The notes under the pieces are model-generated. The model had not been told where the DNA came from, made no database searches, and saw only the letters and a list, made by a program, of their open reading frames with translations. The position numbers were made by a program, and so were the translations under genes. This document shows positions 25,242 through 34,627 of a stretch of 64,000 bases of DNA, one piece after another (within the stretch, counting starts at the first letter, position 1; the number at the start of each line of letters is the position of its first letter). The DNA comes from Chloroflexota bacterium (GTDB taxonomy: Bacteria > Chloroflexota > Anaerolineae > Aggregatilineales > Phototrophicaceae), in NCBI GenBank assembly GCA_011523515.1, contig WTGO01000118.1:1-64000 (forward strand), read 5' to 3'.

Positions 25242-27146
25242 ATGTGGCAACCGACAAAGCTGGAACTTGAACGGCTGGAAAAAGCTGAGCGACTGCAAGG
25301 TCAAGGCGTCGAGTTGTATCCGGCGCGCGCGAACCGTAGCCATCGCATAGCCGATGCTGTCGCGGCCTTTCTGGCACAGGAAGCGAGCGCCACTGCAGAA
25401 GGCGCCGGTTCAGTGGCTCCTGAACCCATCGAGGTGACGGTTGTAGGCCGCATCCGCCGCCTGAACAGCAAGGGCAAAGTCTCCTTCGCGCATATAGAAG
25501 ACGAGAGCGGACGCGTGCAGCTGTTCTTACGCGTGAACGCGCTGGGTGAAGCGACTTACGAGCAAGTCCGGCGCAAGCTGATCGATGTCGATGACTTTGT
25601 GCAGGCCAGCGGCAGCATGACGCGGACGCGCGCTGGCGAGATTAGCGTGGCCGCCCGGCAGCTGCGCTTGATCAGCAAGACGCTGACGCCACTGCCCGTG
25701 GTCAAAGAGCAGCGCCGCGACGATGGCAGCGTCATCGAATACGGCGAGTTCAAAGATGTCGAATCGCGCTATCGGCAGCGTTACGCCGACCTGGCGGTCA
25801 ATAAGTCCGTGCGGGATGTTTTTGTCAAGCGGGCGCGGACGATTAAAGCGCTGCGCGACTTCCTGGATAATGAGGGCATGCTGGAGGTGGAGACGCCGAT
25901 CCTGCAGCCGCTTTATGGTGGCGCCGCCGCCCGTCCTTTCGTCACGCATCACAATCAGTTGCATCAGGATCTGTACTTGCGCATCAGCTTCGAGTTGTAT
26001 CTGAAGCGGCTGCTGGTCGGCGGATACGACGCCGTCTATGAAATCGGCCGCGACTTTCGCAACGAAGGCGTCAGCTACAAACACAATACCGAATTCACCA
26101 TGCTGGAGTTTTATAAGGCCTATATTGACTACGCCGGCGTCATGGACATTACCGAGCGCATGTTCGCTTATACCGCCGAACAGGTGACCGGATCCGCCCG
26201 CATCAGCTATCAGGGCGATTTGATCGACCTGACACCGCCCTGGAAGCGCCTTAGCATCCGCGAAGCCGCGCGCGAGACGCTCGACTTTGATTACATGGAT
26301 TACCCTTGTAGCGAGTCGCTCTATCGCTATCTGCAAGGGCGCGGGCTGGCTGACGGTTTGGACCCGTCCGATACTTGGGGGCGGATGATTGTCGAGCATC
26401 TTCTGGGCAACTTTGTCGAGCCGCGCTTGCTGCAGCCGACCATCATCAAGGACTACCCGCGCGATATGTCTCCCTTCGCCAAACGTATTCAAGGCGGCGA
26501 CGCGATCAGCGACGAAAAGGAACGTCTTTACATCGACAGCCACACCGAGCGCTTCGAGTTTTTTATCGCCGGCATGGAGATGGGCAACGCCTTCACCGAG
26601 CTCAATGACCCGCGCGATCAGCAGGATCGTTTTGTGGAGATGAAGCGGCTGTACCCCGACGAAGCTGATGAGACCACGCCGCTGGACGAGGATTATCTCA
26701 ATGCCATGCGATACGGTATGCCGCCCAACGGCGGATTCGGCAGCGGAGTCGATCGGATGGTCATGCTGCTGACCGACCGGGTGAGTATCCGCGATGTGCT
26801 GCTGTATCCACATTTGCGCGCGCCGGCGCCAACTGAATCTGACCTGCGCGGCCAATTCATGCTCGATGCCGCGGTGCGCCGGCAGGAGGTTCAGCTTGAT
26901 GTTCGGCTGGACGGGTCCAAGCGCAAGTTGGCGCTGTGCCTGCCGGCTGCTAAAGTGGGCGTCGAATTTCGCATGACCAATGCCCTCGATGGCGCGCTGC
27001 CGCAGCTGCAAAATCTACGCCGAGCGTTTGAGGGCGAATTGTATGTCATGACCGATGAGCGCTTGTATCGCGTGGACGAACAACTTGCGCCGGTCGATTG
27101 GGCCGGATTCTGGAAGTCATTGAGCAAGTTGCAAATTACGCAATGA
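25242..27146 (+). CDS. lysS: Lysine--tRNA ligase (class II) with C-terminal extension
   Basis: A 634-aa class II LysRS. The N-terminal OB anticodon-binding domain (~60-170; VTVVGRIRRLNSKGKVSFAHI) is followed by the catalytic core: motif 1 ending VETPILQP, motif 2 FRNEGVSYKHNTEFTMLEFYKAY, and motif 3 GFGSGVDRMVMLL. Bacterial LysRS normally stops shortly after the RDVLLYPHLR segment at ~500 aa. Here 108 further residues follow (527-634), including VQLDVRLDGSKRKLALCLP and ELYVMTDERLYRVDEQ, predicted mostly beta/alpha. Start ATG 25242 is used because the upstream codons from 25191 lack a ribosome site. Followed 15 bp later by a small gene. Confidence 0.93.
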   Translation: MWQPTKLELERLEKAERLQGQGVELYPARANRSHRIADAVAAFLAQEASATAEGAGSVAPEPIEVTVVGRIRRLNSKGKVSFAHIEDESGRVQLFLRVNALGEATYEQVRRKLIDVDDFVQASGSMTRTRAGEISVAARQLRLISKTLTPLPVVKEQRRDDGSVIEYGEFKDVESRYRQRYADLAVNKSVRDVFVKRARTIKALRDFLDNEGMLEVETPILQPLYGGAAARPFVTHHNQLHQDLYLRISFELYLKRLLVGGYDAVYEIGRDFRNEGVSYKHNTEFTMLEFYKAYIDYAGVMDITERMFAYTAEQVTGSARISYQGDLIDLTPPWKRLSIREAARETLDFDYMDYPCSESLYRYLQGRGLADGLDPSDTWGRMIVEHLLGNFVEPRLLQPTIIKDYPRDMSPFAKRIQGGDAISDEKERLYIDSHTERFEFFIAGMEMGNAFTELNDPRDQQDRFVEMKRLYPDEADETTPLDEDYLNAMRYGMPPNGGFGSGVDRMVMLLTDRVSIRDVLLYPHLRAPAPTESDLRGQFMLDAAVRRQEVQLDVRLDGSKRKLALCLPAAKVGVEFRMTNALDGALPQLQNLRRAFEGELYVMTDERLYRVDEQLAPVDWAGFWKSLSKLQITQ

Positions 27147-27161
27147 ATAGGGACGTCCGTA

Positions 27162-27437
27162 GTGGATGACTATATAGCAACGCTGCTGGAACTCCTCAGG
27201 GAATCGGGCCCGGCGCACCATCAAGCCTATATCGAAACAGACGGCGACGATCCCGATTGGCCGATATGGTACGCCGAATACTTGCAAGAACGGCTTAACG
27301 ATTTGCTGGGCACTGCGCTTACCAAGACAGAGCTCGTCGTGCTTCTGGTCGAGTTGGACCAGCTGCAGCGCAAAGAAGACCCGGCCGGGGACTGGCCGGC
27401 GTTTTACGCAGAGCAAATCCTGGCGCGCTATCGTTAG
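27162..27437 (+). CDS. Conserved small protein of unknown function (91 aa)
   Basis: GTG start at 27162, 15 bp after lysS, so likely co-transcribed. The protein is acidic and helical, with a notable ESGPAHHQAYIETDGDDPDWPIWYAEYL segment (split here: AHHQAYIETDG, DDPDWPIWYAEYL) that I recall from uncharacterised bacterial proteins. No membrane segment or cysteine. Conserved His, Asp and Trp residues hint at a binding site, but no function is known to me. Confidence 0.7.
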   Translation: MDDYIATLLELLRESGPAHHQAYIETDGDDPDWPIWYAEYLQERLNDLLGTALTKTELVVLLVELDQLQRKEDPAGDWPAFYAEQILARYR

Positions 27438-27450
27438 AGGCAAATACCAA

Positions 27451-27639
27451 GTGTTCCTGGAATTTATGACACCCGAAATATTTGACACCCTCGTCATCGC
27501 CAGCGTAGCGATTGGCTTGCTCATTGCCTGGCGCCGCTTCCGGCAGGATTTGCGCAAGCTCCTGCCGGAGGACGCGCCGGAATGGGCGCGCGCCCGCTAT
27601 GAATCGTCCAATGCAAGCTCCCCCAGCAGCGAATCTTAG
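27451..27639 (+). CDS. Small single-pass membrane protein (62 aa)
   Basis: GTG at 27451 (or ATG at 27466, which has GGA 5 nt upstream). One hydrophobic segment (FDTLVIASVAIGLLIAW, residues ~11-27) is followed by a basic stretch RRFRQDLRK, consistent with N-out/C-in insertion, and a serine-rich tail. It sits 13 bp after the preceding gene in the same direction. I recognise no family. Confidence 0.5.
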   Translation: MFLEFMTPEIFDTLVIASVAIGLLIAWRRFRQDLRKLLPEDAPEWARARYESSNASSPSSES

Positions 27640-27734
27640 ATCCATGCGCCGCCTTACCAGGGCTTGCTAGCCCGCGGCGCATGGCAGAATGCTGAATCCA
27701 GGCTGACCGGAATACTCGAGGAGAGAGGCTTACC

Positions 27735-29159
27735 ATGCTTGATATTGCGCTGATTCGGCAGAAGCCGGATTGGGCCAAGGAACAGATTGCCAAACTGAAC
27801 GATGAGGGCGCTGCAGCGCGCATCGACAAGATTGTGATCTTGGACAAAGAGCGGCGTGAGACAAGGACAATGATTGAAACCGCGCAGGCGGCGCGCAACA
27901 AGCTGAACCGCGCCATGGGCAAGCTGCGTGGCAACCGAGCAATGGCCGAGGACGAAAAAGCGGCCAGGGCACAGGCGGCTTGTGGAGCGATTGGGGTTGC
28001 GGAATTCGATCGAGCAAGCGGCATAATGGACGGTTCGGCGGCTGTTTCTGTGGTCGAGGGAATCGATCTCAAAAGCGCGTTCGACGAGCTGATTCGCGAG
28101 CTGCGCCTGATGGGTGACGAAATTAGCGAAGGCTTCGGTCAAATAGAGTCGCTTGAAGGGGAACTTAAGGAGCATATGCTCTGGCTGCCTAACCTGCCCC
28201 ACCAAAGCGTGCCCGTGGCCGATAGCGAAGACGCCAATGTGGCGCACCAGCCGGTCGGCGATTTTCGCGAGTTCGATTTTGAGCCGAAACCGCATTGGGA
28301 GCTGGCTCCGGCGCTGGGCATCATCGACTTCGAGCGCGGCGTCAAACTTTCGGGCAGCCGCTATTACGTGCTGGCGGGCTGGGGCGCCCGGCTTCAGCGC
28401 GCGCTGATCAGCTTCTTTCTCGATACAGCGCGAGCAAATGGTTACACCGAGTTGTATACGCCCTACATCGTGCACAGTGACATGCTCGTCGGCTCGGCGC
28501 AATTTCCCAAGTTTCAGGACACGGTCTACGGGCTAGCGGACGAAGACAAGTTCTTGATCCCGACCTCTGAGGTCGCCATTGTCAATTTGCACAGGGACGA
28601 GATCCTGGAAGAAGCCGAGTTGCCGCTGCGCTACGCGGCGCATACGCCTTGTTTCCGCAGCGAGAAAGCCAGCGCCGGCCGTGATGTGCGCGGCATCAAG
28701 CGCGTGCATCAATTCGAAAAGGTGGAGATGATCAAATTCACCACGCCGGAAACCAGCTACGACGAACTCGAGATGATGACCGAACAAGCGGAAGCGATCT
28801 GCGCCCAGCTGGAGATTCCCTACCGCAGGCTGGAAATCGTGACCGGCGATCTGGGCTTCAGCGCCAGCAAGAAATACGATATTGAGATGTGGTCGCCGGG
28901 CTGCCAAGAATGGCTCGAGGTCAGCTCGTGCAGCAACACGGAGACCTTCCAGGCGCGGCGCGCCATGCTGCGCTACTACCCCGCTGGCACGCGCAAGTCG
29001 AGTTACCTGCATACGCTGAACGGCAGCGGTCTGGCCACGCCCCGCGTCATGATCGCCATCATGGAGAATTACCAGCGGGCCGATGGCAGCATCGAGATTC
29101 CCGAGGTCCTGCGTCCTTATCTCGGCGGCGCCGAAGCCATTACAGCGGATAGCAGCTAA
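27735..29159 (+). CDS. serS: Serine--tRNA ligase with extended coiled-coil region
   Basis: A 474-aa class II SerRS. It has the N-terminal tRNA-binding helical arm (~1-155) and a catalytic domain with motif 2 (TPCFRSEKASAGRDVRGIKRVHQFEKVEM) and motif 3 (NGSGLATPRVMIAIMENYQ). Typical bacterial enzymes are 420-430 aa. The excess of ~45 residues lies in the arm at roughly 65-115 (GNRAMAEDEKAARAQAACGAIGV onward), where homologues have a plain hairpin. The arm contacts the long variable loop of tRNA-Ser, so an enlarged arm may matter for recognition. Strong ribosome site GAGGAGAGAGG before ATG 27735. Confidence 0.94.
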   Translation: MLDIALIRQKPDWAKEQIAKLNDEGAAARIDKIVILDKERRETRTMIETAQAARNKLNRAMGKLRGNRAMAEDEKAARAQAACGAIGVAEFDRASGIMDGSAAVSVVEGIDLKSAFDELIRELRLMGDEISEGFGQIESLEGELKEHMLWLPNLPHQSVPVADSEDANVAHQPVGDFREFDFEPKPHWELAPALGIIDFERGVKLSGSRYYVLAGWGARLQRALISFFLDTARANGYTELYTPYIVHSDMLVGSAQFPKFQDTVYGLADEDKFLIPTSEVAIVNLHRDEILEEAELPLRYAAHTPCFRSEKASAGRDVRGIKRVHQFEKVEMIKFTTPETSYDELEMMTEQAEAICAQLEIPYRRLEIVTGDLGFSASKKYDIEMWSPGCQEWLEVSSCSNTETFQARRAMLRYYPAGTRKSSYLHTLNGSGLATPRVMIAIMENYQRADGSIEIPEVLRPYLGGAEAITADSS

Positions 29160-29400
29160 ATCATCGCTCGCCGCGCAGGACTGTCATTTCAGCTGCACAG
29201 CGCCTATTCGTCCGACTCGCCAGAGATTGGGGCGTATATCGCGGTCTCGGCCTCAGCGGCCCAACATTCAACCCCCACAACATCAGGGGCTGCCCGATTC
29301 TTCTTGACCAGGAATTTCAGCGCGGACTATAATAAATGCAGGTTGCCCGCGGGACTTGGGCGCGACAGCAACCGTAAACCTCAACGAAAGGCAAACAACA

Positions 29401-30333
29401 ATGGCGTCCGGTTCCATCATTGAAATGAGGGGACTATCGAAAACCTATGGCTCTGGTTCCAAGCAGACTGTAGCGCTAAGCAACCTGGATCTGAGCGTCA
29501 ACCGGGGCGAGATATTCGGTTATCTGGGGCCGAACGGCGCTGGCAAGACGACAACGATCCGTTTGCTGCTGGATCTGATCCGACCCAGCCAGGGCGGCGC
29601 CACGATCTTCGGCCTGGATGTTCGCGCGGACAGCGTGGAGATTCACCGCCGCATTGGCTTTTTCCCCGCGGAGCTGAGCTTGTGGGAGGGCCGCACGGGC
29701 GAGCAGATCATCCATTATGTCGCCAGTGTGCGCGGCGACACGCGCGGCATCGTGAAACACGCCGGCGAATTGGCCGAGCGCCTCGACTTTGATACGAGCA
29801 AAAAAGTGCGCGACCTGTCGTCCGGCAATAAACGCAAGCTGGGGCTGATCATCGCCATGATGCATTCGCCCGAGCTGCTGATCCTGGACGAGCCGACCGG
29901 CGGGCTGGACCCGTTGGTGCAGCAGACCTTTCACGGCATGATGGACGAGTACCGCGACAAAGGCAAAACCGTGTTTCTGTCGTCGCACGTTCTCAGCGAA
30001 GTACAGGCGATATGTGATCGTGTGGGCATATTGCGCGATGGCGAGCTAAAAGCGGTGGAATCGGTATCGAATATCACCAATGTCGAATTCAACTGGGTCG
30101 ATGTGGACTTCCGCAATGCCCTTCCCGCCGGACTGCAGCAAACGCTGGAGGACATGCCTACTATCACAGACGTCAGCGCCAACGGCAGTCGAGTACGGAT
30201 GCGCTTGATCGGCGATTTTGATCCGCTGCTGCGGGCGATTAGCAGCGGTTATGTTGAATCACTGCACGTGGAAGAGCCGACGCTGGAAGAAATCTTCCTG
30301 GCCTATTACAGCGGCGACAAGGAGAAGAGCTAA
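29401..30333 (+). CDS. ABC transporter ATP-binding protein (ABC-2 export type)
   Basis: A 310-aa ATPase with Walker A GPNGAGKTT, signature LSSGNKRKLGL (degenerate LSGGQ), Walker B LLILDEPTGG with D-loop GLDP, and switch His in SSHVLSE. The C-terminal ~90 residues form the accessory domain found in CcmA/DrrA-type exporters. ATG 29401 has AAAGG 10 nt upstream; an open extension to 29356 is unsupported. It overlaps the first permease by one base (TAATG), so the three genes at 29.4-32 kb are one operon for an exporter of unknown substrate. Confidence 0.92.
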   Translation: MASGSIIEMRGLSKTYGSGSKQTVALSNLDLSVNRGEIFGYLGPNGAGKTTTIRLLLDLIRPSQGGATIFGLDVRADSVEIHRRIGFFPAELSLWEGRTGEQIIHYVASVRGDTRGIVKHAGELAERLDFDTSKKVRDLSSGNKRKLGLIIAMMHSPELLILDEPTGGLDPLVQQTFHGMMDEYRDKGKTVFLSSHVLSEVQAICDRVGILRDGELKAVESVSNITNVEFNWVDVDFRNALPAGLQQTLEDMPTITDVSANGSRVRMRLIGDFDPLLRAISSGYVESLHVEEPTLEEIFLAYYSGDKEKS

Positions 30334-31139
30334 TGAGCGGCATTGTAATCGGCAACACTCTGCGCACGACTTGGAAGCAGATTCTCTATTGGGGCCTGGG
30401 GCTTGGCGCCTTGGGGCTCTATATCGACTTCATTGCCTCCAGCCCGGATATCATCTCGGGTTACGCCGAGCTGTTAAGTTCCATGCCGCCCGCCGTGCTG
30501 CAAGCTTTCGGCGCCAGCGATGTCGCGCTGTTAACGACATCGGAGGGCTGGATCGTGTCGGTTTTCGTTTCGGAAGCTGCGATATTCTTGTCAGTATTCT
30601 CCGTGCTGGCCGGCTTGAACATCACGGCCAACGACGAGCAGTCGGGTGTAATGGATGTGATTTTATCGCTGCCGATTTCGCGCGCTGCGTACCTGTTGGA
30701 GCGCTGGATCGGCTATGCGCTGATCGGCCTGGCGATCATCCTCGTGACCGCGGCAATCACGGTCGGCGGTATGATCGGCATGAATATTGAGGCGCCGAGC
30801 GATGTCATTTTCGCCAGCATTCTGAATCTGTACCCGAGCATGCTGCTGGTGATGACGGTGACGAGCCTGCTGGCTGCAGTGATGCGCCGGCGCGCGCTGG
30901 CTATTGGCTTGGCCGCCGCCTTCGTCATCGTCAGTTACGTGTTCAACGCGATCGGCGCGGCCGCTGGTGGCGTAGCCGCCGACCTGATGGAGAGCCTGTC
31001 TTACTTCAGTTATGTGCATGGCGAAGCATTTGTGCTGGGTACATATGACCCGGCGAATACAATCGTCCTGCTGCTCGCCGTACTGATCGGCTTCGGCTTG
31101 TCCCTGAAAATGTTCGTCAGCCGCGATATCGGCATATAG
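30333..31139 (+). CDS. ABC-2 type permease, first subunit
   Basis: A 268-aa membrane protein with six predicted helices: one near residue 20-40, then segments around 80-105, 120-145, 165-190 and 195-215, and a last one near 240-260. The loop after helix 2 holds NDEQSGVMDVILSLPISR, the conserved cytoplasmic coupling region of ABC-2 exporters that contacts the ATPase. It is translationally coupled to the ATPase gene and paralogous to the next gene (shared TWKQxxYWGxGL N-terminus). Confidence 0.88.
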   Translation: MSGIVIGNTLRTTWKQILYWGLGLGALGLYIDFIASSPDIISGYAELLSSMPPAVLQAFGASDVALLTTSEGWIVSVFVSEAAIFLSVFSVLAGLNITANDEQSGVMDVILSLPISRAAYLLERWIGYALIGLAIILVTAAITVGGMIGMNIEAPSDVIFASILNLYPSMLLVMTVTSLLAAVMRRRALAIGLAAAFVIVSYVFNAIGAAAGGVAADLMESLSYFSYVHGEAFVLGTYDPANTIVLLLAVLIGFGLSLKMFVSRDIGI

Positions 31140-31149
31140 GAGGCCCGCG

Positions 31150-31956
31150 ATGACTGGTTCCGTATTCATCGAAACACTAAAGCAAACGTGGAAGCAAATG
31201 GTCTATTGGGGCGTAGGATTGGCGGCGATGGCGCTGCTGGTCGTGCTGATGGTGCCGCTATTCGATATGCAGTCGATGGCAACGCTGCTGGAGAGCTTTC
31301 CGCCGGTGATCCTGGCAATGGTCGGCATCGGCGATGACCTGGCGATTTTCACAACCAACGAAGGCTTCGTCGTCATTGGTTTCTTCGGCAAGTCAGCCCT
31401 GATATTCGCCGTCTACCCGGTCGTCATGGGCATGCGCATCAGCGCCAACGAAGAAGACAATGGCACCAGCGATCTGCTCTTGAGCCTGCCGATCTCACGC
31501 GCGCAGGTCATGGTTGAGAAGTTCCTGGCTTATGCAGTAAGCATCGTTGGCGTGGTCGTGCTGATTTATCTGGGCTTGCACGTCGGCGTCGTATTGGGAG
31601 GGGTCGAACTGAATGTGGCTGCCTTGGCGGAAGTCACTTTCTATCTCATCCCGCTGATGGTGTTCGTCATGGCGGCGACTATGCTCATTGCCGTGCTCGC
31701 GCGCCGGCGGACGGTCGCGCTCGGCATTGTGACCGCCTTCGTCATCATCAGCTACATGCTGCAGACGATCGGCGCGGCCGCTGATGGCACGGTGGCGGAG
31801 TCCGTTGGCGCTGTTTCCTTCCTGACCTATTACAATACCGGCGAGATCTTGTCCCAGGGCTTCATCTGGCCGCATATCGCCGGATTCGTTGGCTTGTCAG
31901 CGGCCATGCTACTGGCCGCGCTTTATCGTTATGAACAGCGCGAAATCGCTGTATAA
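31150..31956 (+). CDS. ABC-2 type permease, second subunit
   Basis: A 268-aa paralogue of the preceding permease, identical in length and layout. The coupling region is NEEDNGTSDLLLSLPISRAQ, and a second copy of the YMLQTIGAAADG/YVFNAIGAAAGG motif is shared between them. The two probably form a heterodimeric channel over the single ATPase type. It has a strong ribosome site (TAGGAGG) 10 bp after the previous stop. Confidence 0.88.
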   Translation: MTGSVFIETLKQTWKQMVYWGVGLAAMALLVVLMVPLFDMQSMATLLESFPPVILAMVGIGDDLAIFTTNEGFVVIGFFGKSALIFAVYPVVMGMRISANEEDNGTSDLLLSLPISRAQVMVEKFLAYAVSIVGVVVLIYLGLHVGVVLGGVELNVAALAEVTFYLIPLMVFVMAATMLIAVLARRRTVALGIVTAFVIISYMLQTIGAAADGTVAESVGAVSFLTYYNTGEILSQGFIWPHIAGFVGLSAAMLLAALYRYEQREIAV

Positions 31957-31965
31957 GCTGTGGCC

Positions 31966-31992
31966 GGGTCTCGCTGCATCAGCGCGAGACCC
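31966..31992 (+). terminator. GC-rich hairpin after the ABC exporter operon (possible terminator)
   Basis: GGGTCTCGC (31966-31974) and GCGAGACCC (31984-31992) form a perfect 9-bp stem 10 bp after the permease stop. No T-tract follows, so it may stabilise the 3' end or pause polymerase rather than terminate alone. Confidence 0.45.
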
Positions 31993-32138
31993 TGCCCTGC
32001 CATTGGCGCCTGCAAGCCAAAAGCATCCAGCGCCTCACGCGTGTAGATATGGCTGTGGATCTGCGCGCTTTCTACGCATAGCCAAGGGCAACGCCGTACT
32101 ATAATTAAATAGTGCCCCGACAGCCCTACAGGACGGCC

Positions 32139-33449
32139 ATGAACCACAGACAAGTATTGCTGGGCAAGATTGCAGACCGCAATGCCATCGTGGCGGTAGC
32201 CGGCCTCGGATATGTGGGTTTGCCACTGGCGGTCGAGTTCGCCGGCGCGGGTTTCCGGGTGCTGGGTGTGGATGTGGACGAAAACAAGGTGCGGACGCTG
32301 AACGCCGGCGGCAGCTATATTGATGATGTTCCGGCGGAAAGCGTGCGCCGTCTCGTGGACGCCGGCATGCTCAGCGCCACCTGCGATTACGCCGACCTGC
32401 GCGTGGCCGACGCCATCAGCATCTGCGTGCCTACGCCGCTGCGCAAAACGCGCGATCCCGACATGTCGTATATTAACCAGGCCGCGCTCTCCATCGCCGA
32501 GATATGCCGGCCGGGCATGCTAATCGTATTGGAAAGCACGACCTATCCCGGCACAACCGAAGAGCTCATTTTGCCGGAGATTACGCGAGATCAACTCGAG
32601 GTCGGCGAAGAAGTCTTCGTGGCTTATTCACCCGAGCGGATCGATCCGGGCAATCGACAATTCTCCGTTCGCAATACGCCCAAAGTGGTCGGCGGCATAA
32701 CGGAGAATTGTACGGAAGTGGCGCAGGCGCTTTACCGGGCCGCGGTGGACACCATCATCGCCATCAGTTCGCCGACGGCGGCCGAAATGGTGAAGCTGCT
32801 GGAGAATACCTTTCGCGCGGTAAACATCGGCATGGTCAACGAGATGGCGCTGATGTGCGACAAGCTGGATATTGACGTCTGGGAAGTGATCAACGCCGCC
32901 GCCACCAAACCCTTCGGTTACATGGCCTTTTATCCCGGGCCGGGTTTGGGCGGTCATTGCATCCCGGTCGATCCTCACTACTTGAGCTGGAAGCTGCGGA
33001 CGCTGGATTACAACGCGCGCTTTATCGAATTGGCGAGCGAAGTCAATGCGTCGATGCCGCTCTATGTGCTTGATAAGATCACGCAGGCGCTCAACGACCG
33101 GGAGAAATCGGTTCGCGGCTCGCAGGTGCTTATCCTGGGCGCGGCCTACAAACGCGATGTGGATGACGTCCGCGAAAGTCCGGCGCTCGATATCATCGGC
33201 TTGCTGCGGCAGCGAGGCGCGGACGTCGCCTATTGCGACCCTTATGTGCCGGAGCTGCGCCTGGACCCCGAGACTCGACTATGCGGCGCTGACTACAGCG
33301 CGACTTTGCTGCAGAGCGCGGACTGCGTGGTTGTCGTCACCGATCATTCCGCCTTTGATTGGCAAGAGATCGCGGCGCACAGCTGCGTCATCGTGGATAC
33401 GCGTCATGTATACAACAGCAGTGATGGCGACCACATCATTGGGCTCTAA
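32139..33449 (+). CDS. UDP-N-acetyl-hexosamine 6-dehydrogenase (UDP-Glc/GDP-Man dehydrogenase family, WbpA/TviB-like)
   Basis: A 436-aa NAD-dependent dehydrogenase that oxidises C6 of an NDP-sugar to a uronate. The N-terminal Rossmann domain begins VAVAGLGYVGLPLAVEF. TTYPGTTEE and AYSPERIDPGN are typical of the UDP-GlcNAc/ManNAc dehydrogenase branch. The catalytic cysteine lies in GGHCIPVDPHYLSWK, and the C-terminal UDP-binding domain starts at KRDVDDVRESPAL. Start ATG 32139 has AGGA 6 nt upstream, and an upstream GTG at 32112 is less likely. It heads a surface-glycan gene cluster; exact sugar substrate inferred only. Confidence 0.88.
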   Translation: MNHRQVLLGKIADRNAIVAVAGLGYVGLPLAVEFAGAGFRVLGVDVDENKVRTLNAGGSYIDDVPAESVRRLVDAGMLSATCDYADLRVADAISICVPTPLRKTRDPDMSYINQAALSIAEICRPGMLIVLESTTYPGTTEELILPEITRDQLEVGEEVFVAYSPERIDPGNRQFSVRNTPKVVGGITENCTEVAQALYRAAVDTIIAISSPTAAEMVKLLENTFRAVNIGMVNEMALMCDKLDIDVWEVINAAATKPFGYMAFYPGPGLGGHCIPVDPHYLSWKLRTLDYNARFIELASEVNASMPLYVLDKITQALNDREKSVRGSQVLILGAAYKRDVDDVRESPALDIIGLLRQRGADVAYCDPYVPELRLDPETRLCGADYSATLLQSADCVVVVTDHSAFDWQEIAAHSCVIVDTRHVYNSSDGDHIIGL

Positions 33450-33472
33450 CTGGCGACCGGCATCAGACCAAG

Positions 33473-34594
33473 ATGACAGGCGACAGGCCCTTGCGCATCG
33501 CGATTGACGCCAGCCGCAGCACACCGCTACAACCGACCGGCACAGAGTATTATTCGCTACGCTTGATCCAGGCCTTGTGCGCCGCCAATGAAGATCTCGG
33601 GCAATCCCATCGCATTTCGCTCTACCTGCGCGACAATCCGCCTGCCGGCCTTTTCGCTGATCTGCCGCAGGCTGAACAGGTCGTCATTCCACTGCCGCGC
33701 CTCTGGACGCATCTACGATTCGCGGCAGCGCTCTGGAAATCGCGGCCGGATATAACTTTCGTGCCGGCCCATACGCTGCCGGCGATTTTTCCCGGGCGCG
33801 CCATGGCCACGGTACACGATCTGGGCTTTAAGCACTTCCCGGCCGCGCATCCACCGCTGCAACGGGCCTATTTGGACGCGACCACTCGCTACAGTCAGTC
33901 GCGCGCCGATATCGTTCTGGCAGACAGCGACGCTACGGCCAGTGACCTGCGCCGCTTCTACGGGACCAGTCCAGACAAGATCCGCGTCGTGCACCCAGGC
34001 GTTGATGGCGACCAACTAAAAGCCACGGCCGCCGAGGTCGCCGCCGCGCGCGCCAGGTATGAGCTGCCAGAGCGCTATTTTCTCTTTGTCGGCACCTTGC
34101 AGCCGCGCAAGAACATCATGCGGCTGGTACAGGCTTTCGCGCGGTGGCAGCAGGAGCAAGATGACGGCGAGACGGCGCTGGTACTGGCGGGGAGCAAGGG
34201 TTGGCGCTTTGAAGACAGCTGGCTGGAGGCAGCGCGCACTGTTCGAGTCATCGGATATGTCGACGAAGCCGACAAGGCGAGCCTGCTGCGCGGGTCGATC
34301 GCCTTGGTGTTCCCCAGTTTGTATGAAGGTTTCGGCTTCCCCGCCGTCGAGGCGATGCATGCCGGCGCGCCGGTCATCGCCAGCAAAACTTCCAGCCTGG
34401 GAGAAATTGTCGCGGACGCCGGGTTACTGGTTGATCCACTCAAGGTGGAGGAGATCGCCGAGGCTATGAGCCGCTGCAGCACTGACGTGACCTTGAGGAG
34501 AGAATTGATTCAGCGGGGACGTCAACGCGCCGGGCGCTTCACATGGGCAGGCGCGGCGGAGCAAGTGATGACAGCCTTTGAAGCGCTGGTTTGA
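33473..34594 (+). CDS. Glycosyltransferase family 4 protein
   Basis: A 373-aa GT-B retaining glycosyltransferase. The N-terminal acceptor domain includes TGTEYYSLRLI and AHTLPAIFPG. The linker/donor domain begins VGTLQPRKNIMRL, and the nucleotide-sugar site has the E-x7-E signature in SLYEGFGFPAVEAMHAG (E288...E296-type spacing), then PVIASKTSSLGEIVADAG. This is the mannosyl/rhamnosyltransferase-like group. It is 24 bp downstream of the dehydrogenase and presumably co-transcribed. Donor and acceptor are unknown. Confidence 0.9.
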   Translation: MTGDRPLRIAIDASRSTPLQPTGTEYYSLRLIQALCAANEDLGQSHRISLYLRDNPPAGLFADLPQAEQVVIPLPRLWTHLRFAAALWKSRPDITFVPAHTLPAIFPGRAMATVHDLGFKHFPAAHPPLQRAYLDATTRYSQSRADIVLADSDATASDLRRFYGTSPDKIRVVHPGVDGDQLKATAAEVAAARARYELPERYFLFVGTLQPRKNIMRLVQAFARWQQEQDDGETALVLAGSKGWRFEDSWLEAARTVRVIGYVDEADKASLLRGSIALVFPSLYEGFGFPAVEAMHAGAPVIASKTSSLGEIVADAGLLVDPLKVEEIAEAMSRCSTDVTLRRELIQRGRQRAGRFTWAGAAEQVMTAFEALV

Positions 34595-34627
34595 ATCGGG
34601 GCGCCCGCAATCTGATAGAATGGCAGT

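Noticed and set aside
25527..27011. A 494-codon minus-strand frame over lysS
   Set aside because: LysS motifs fill the plus strand. The antisense translation has no domain signature and no ribosome site.
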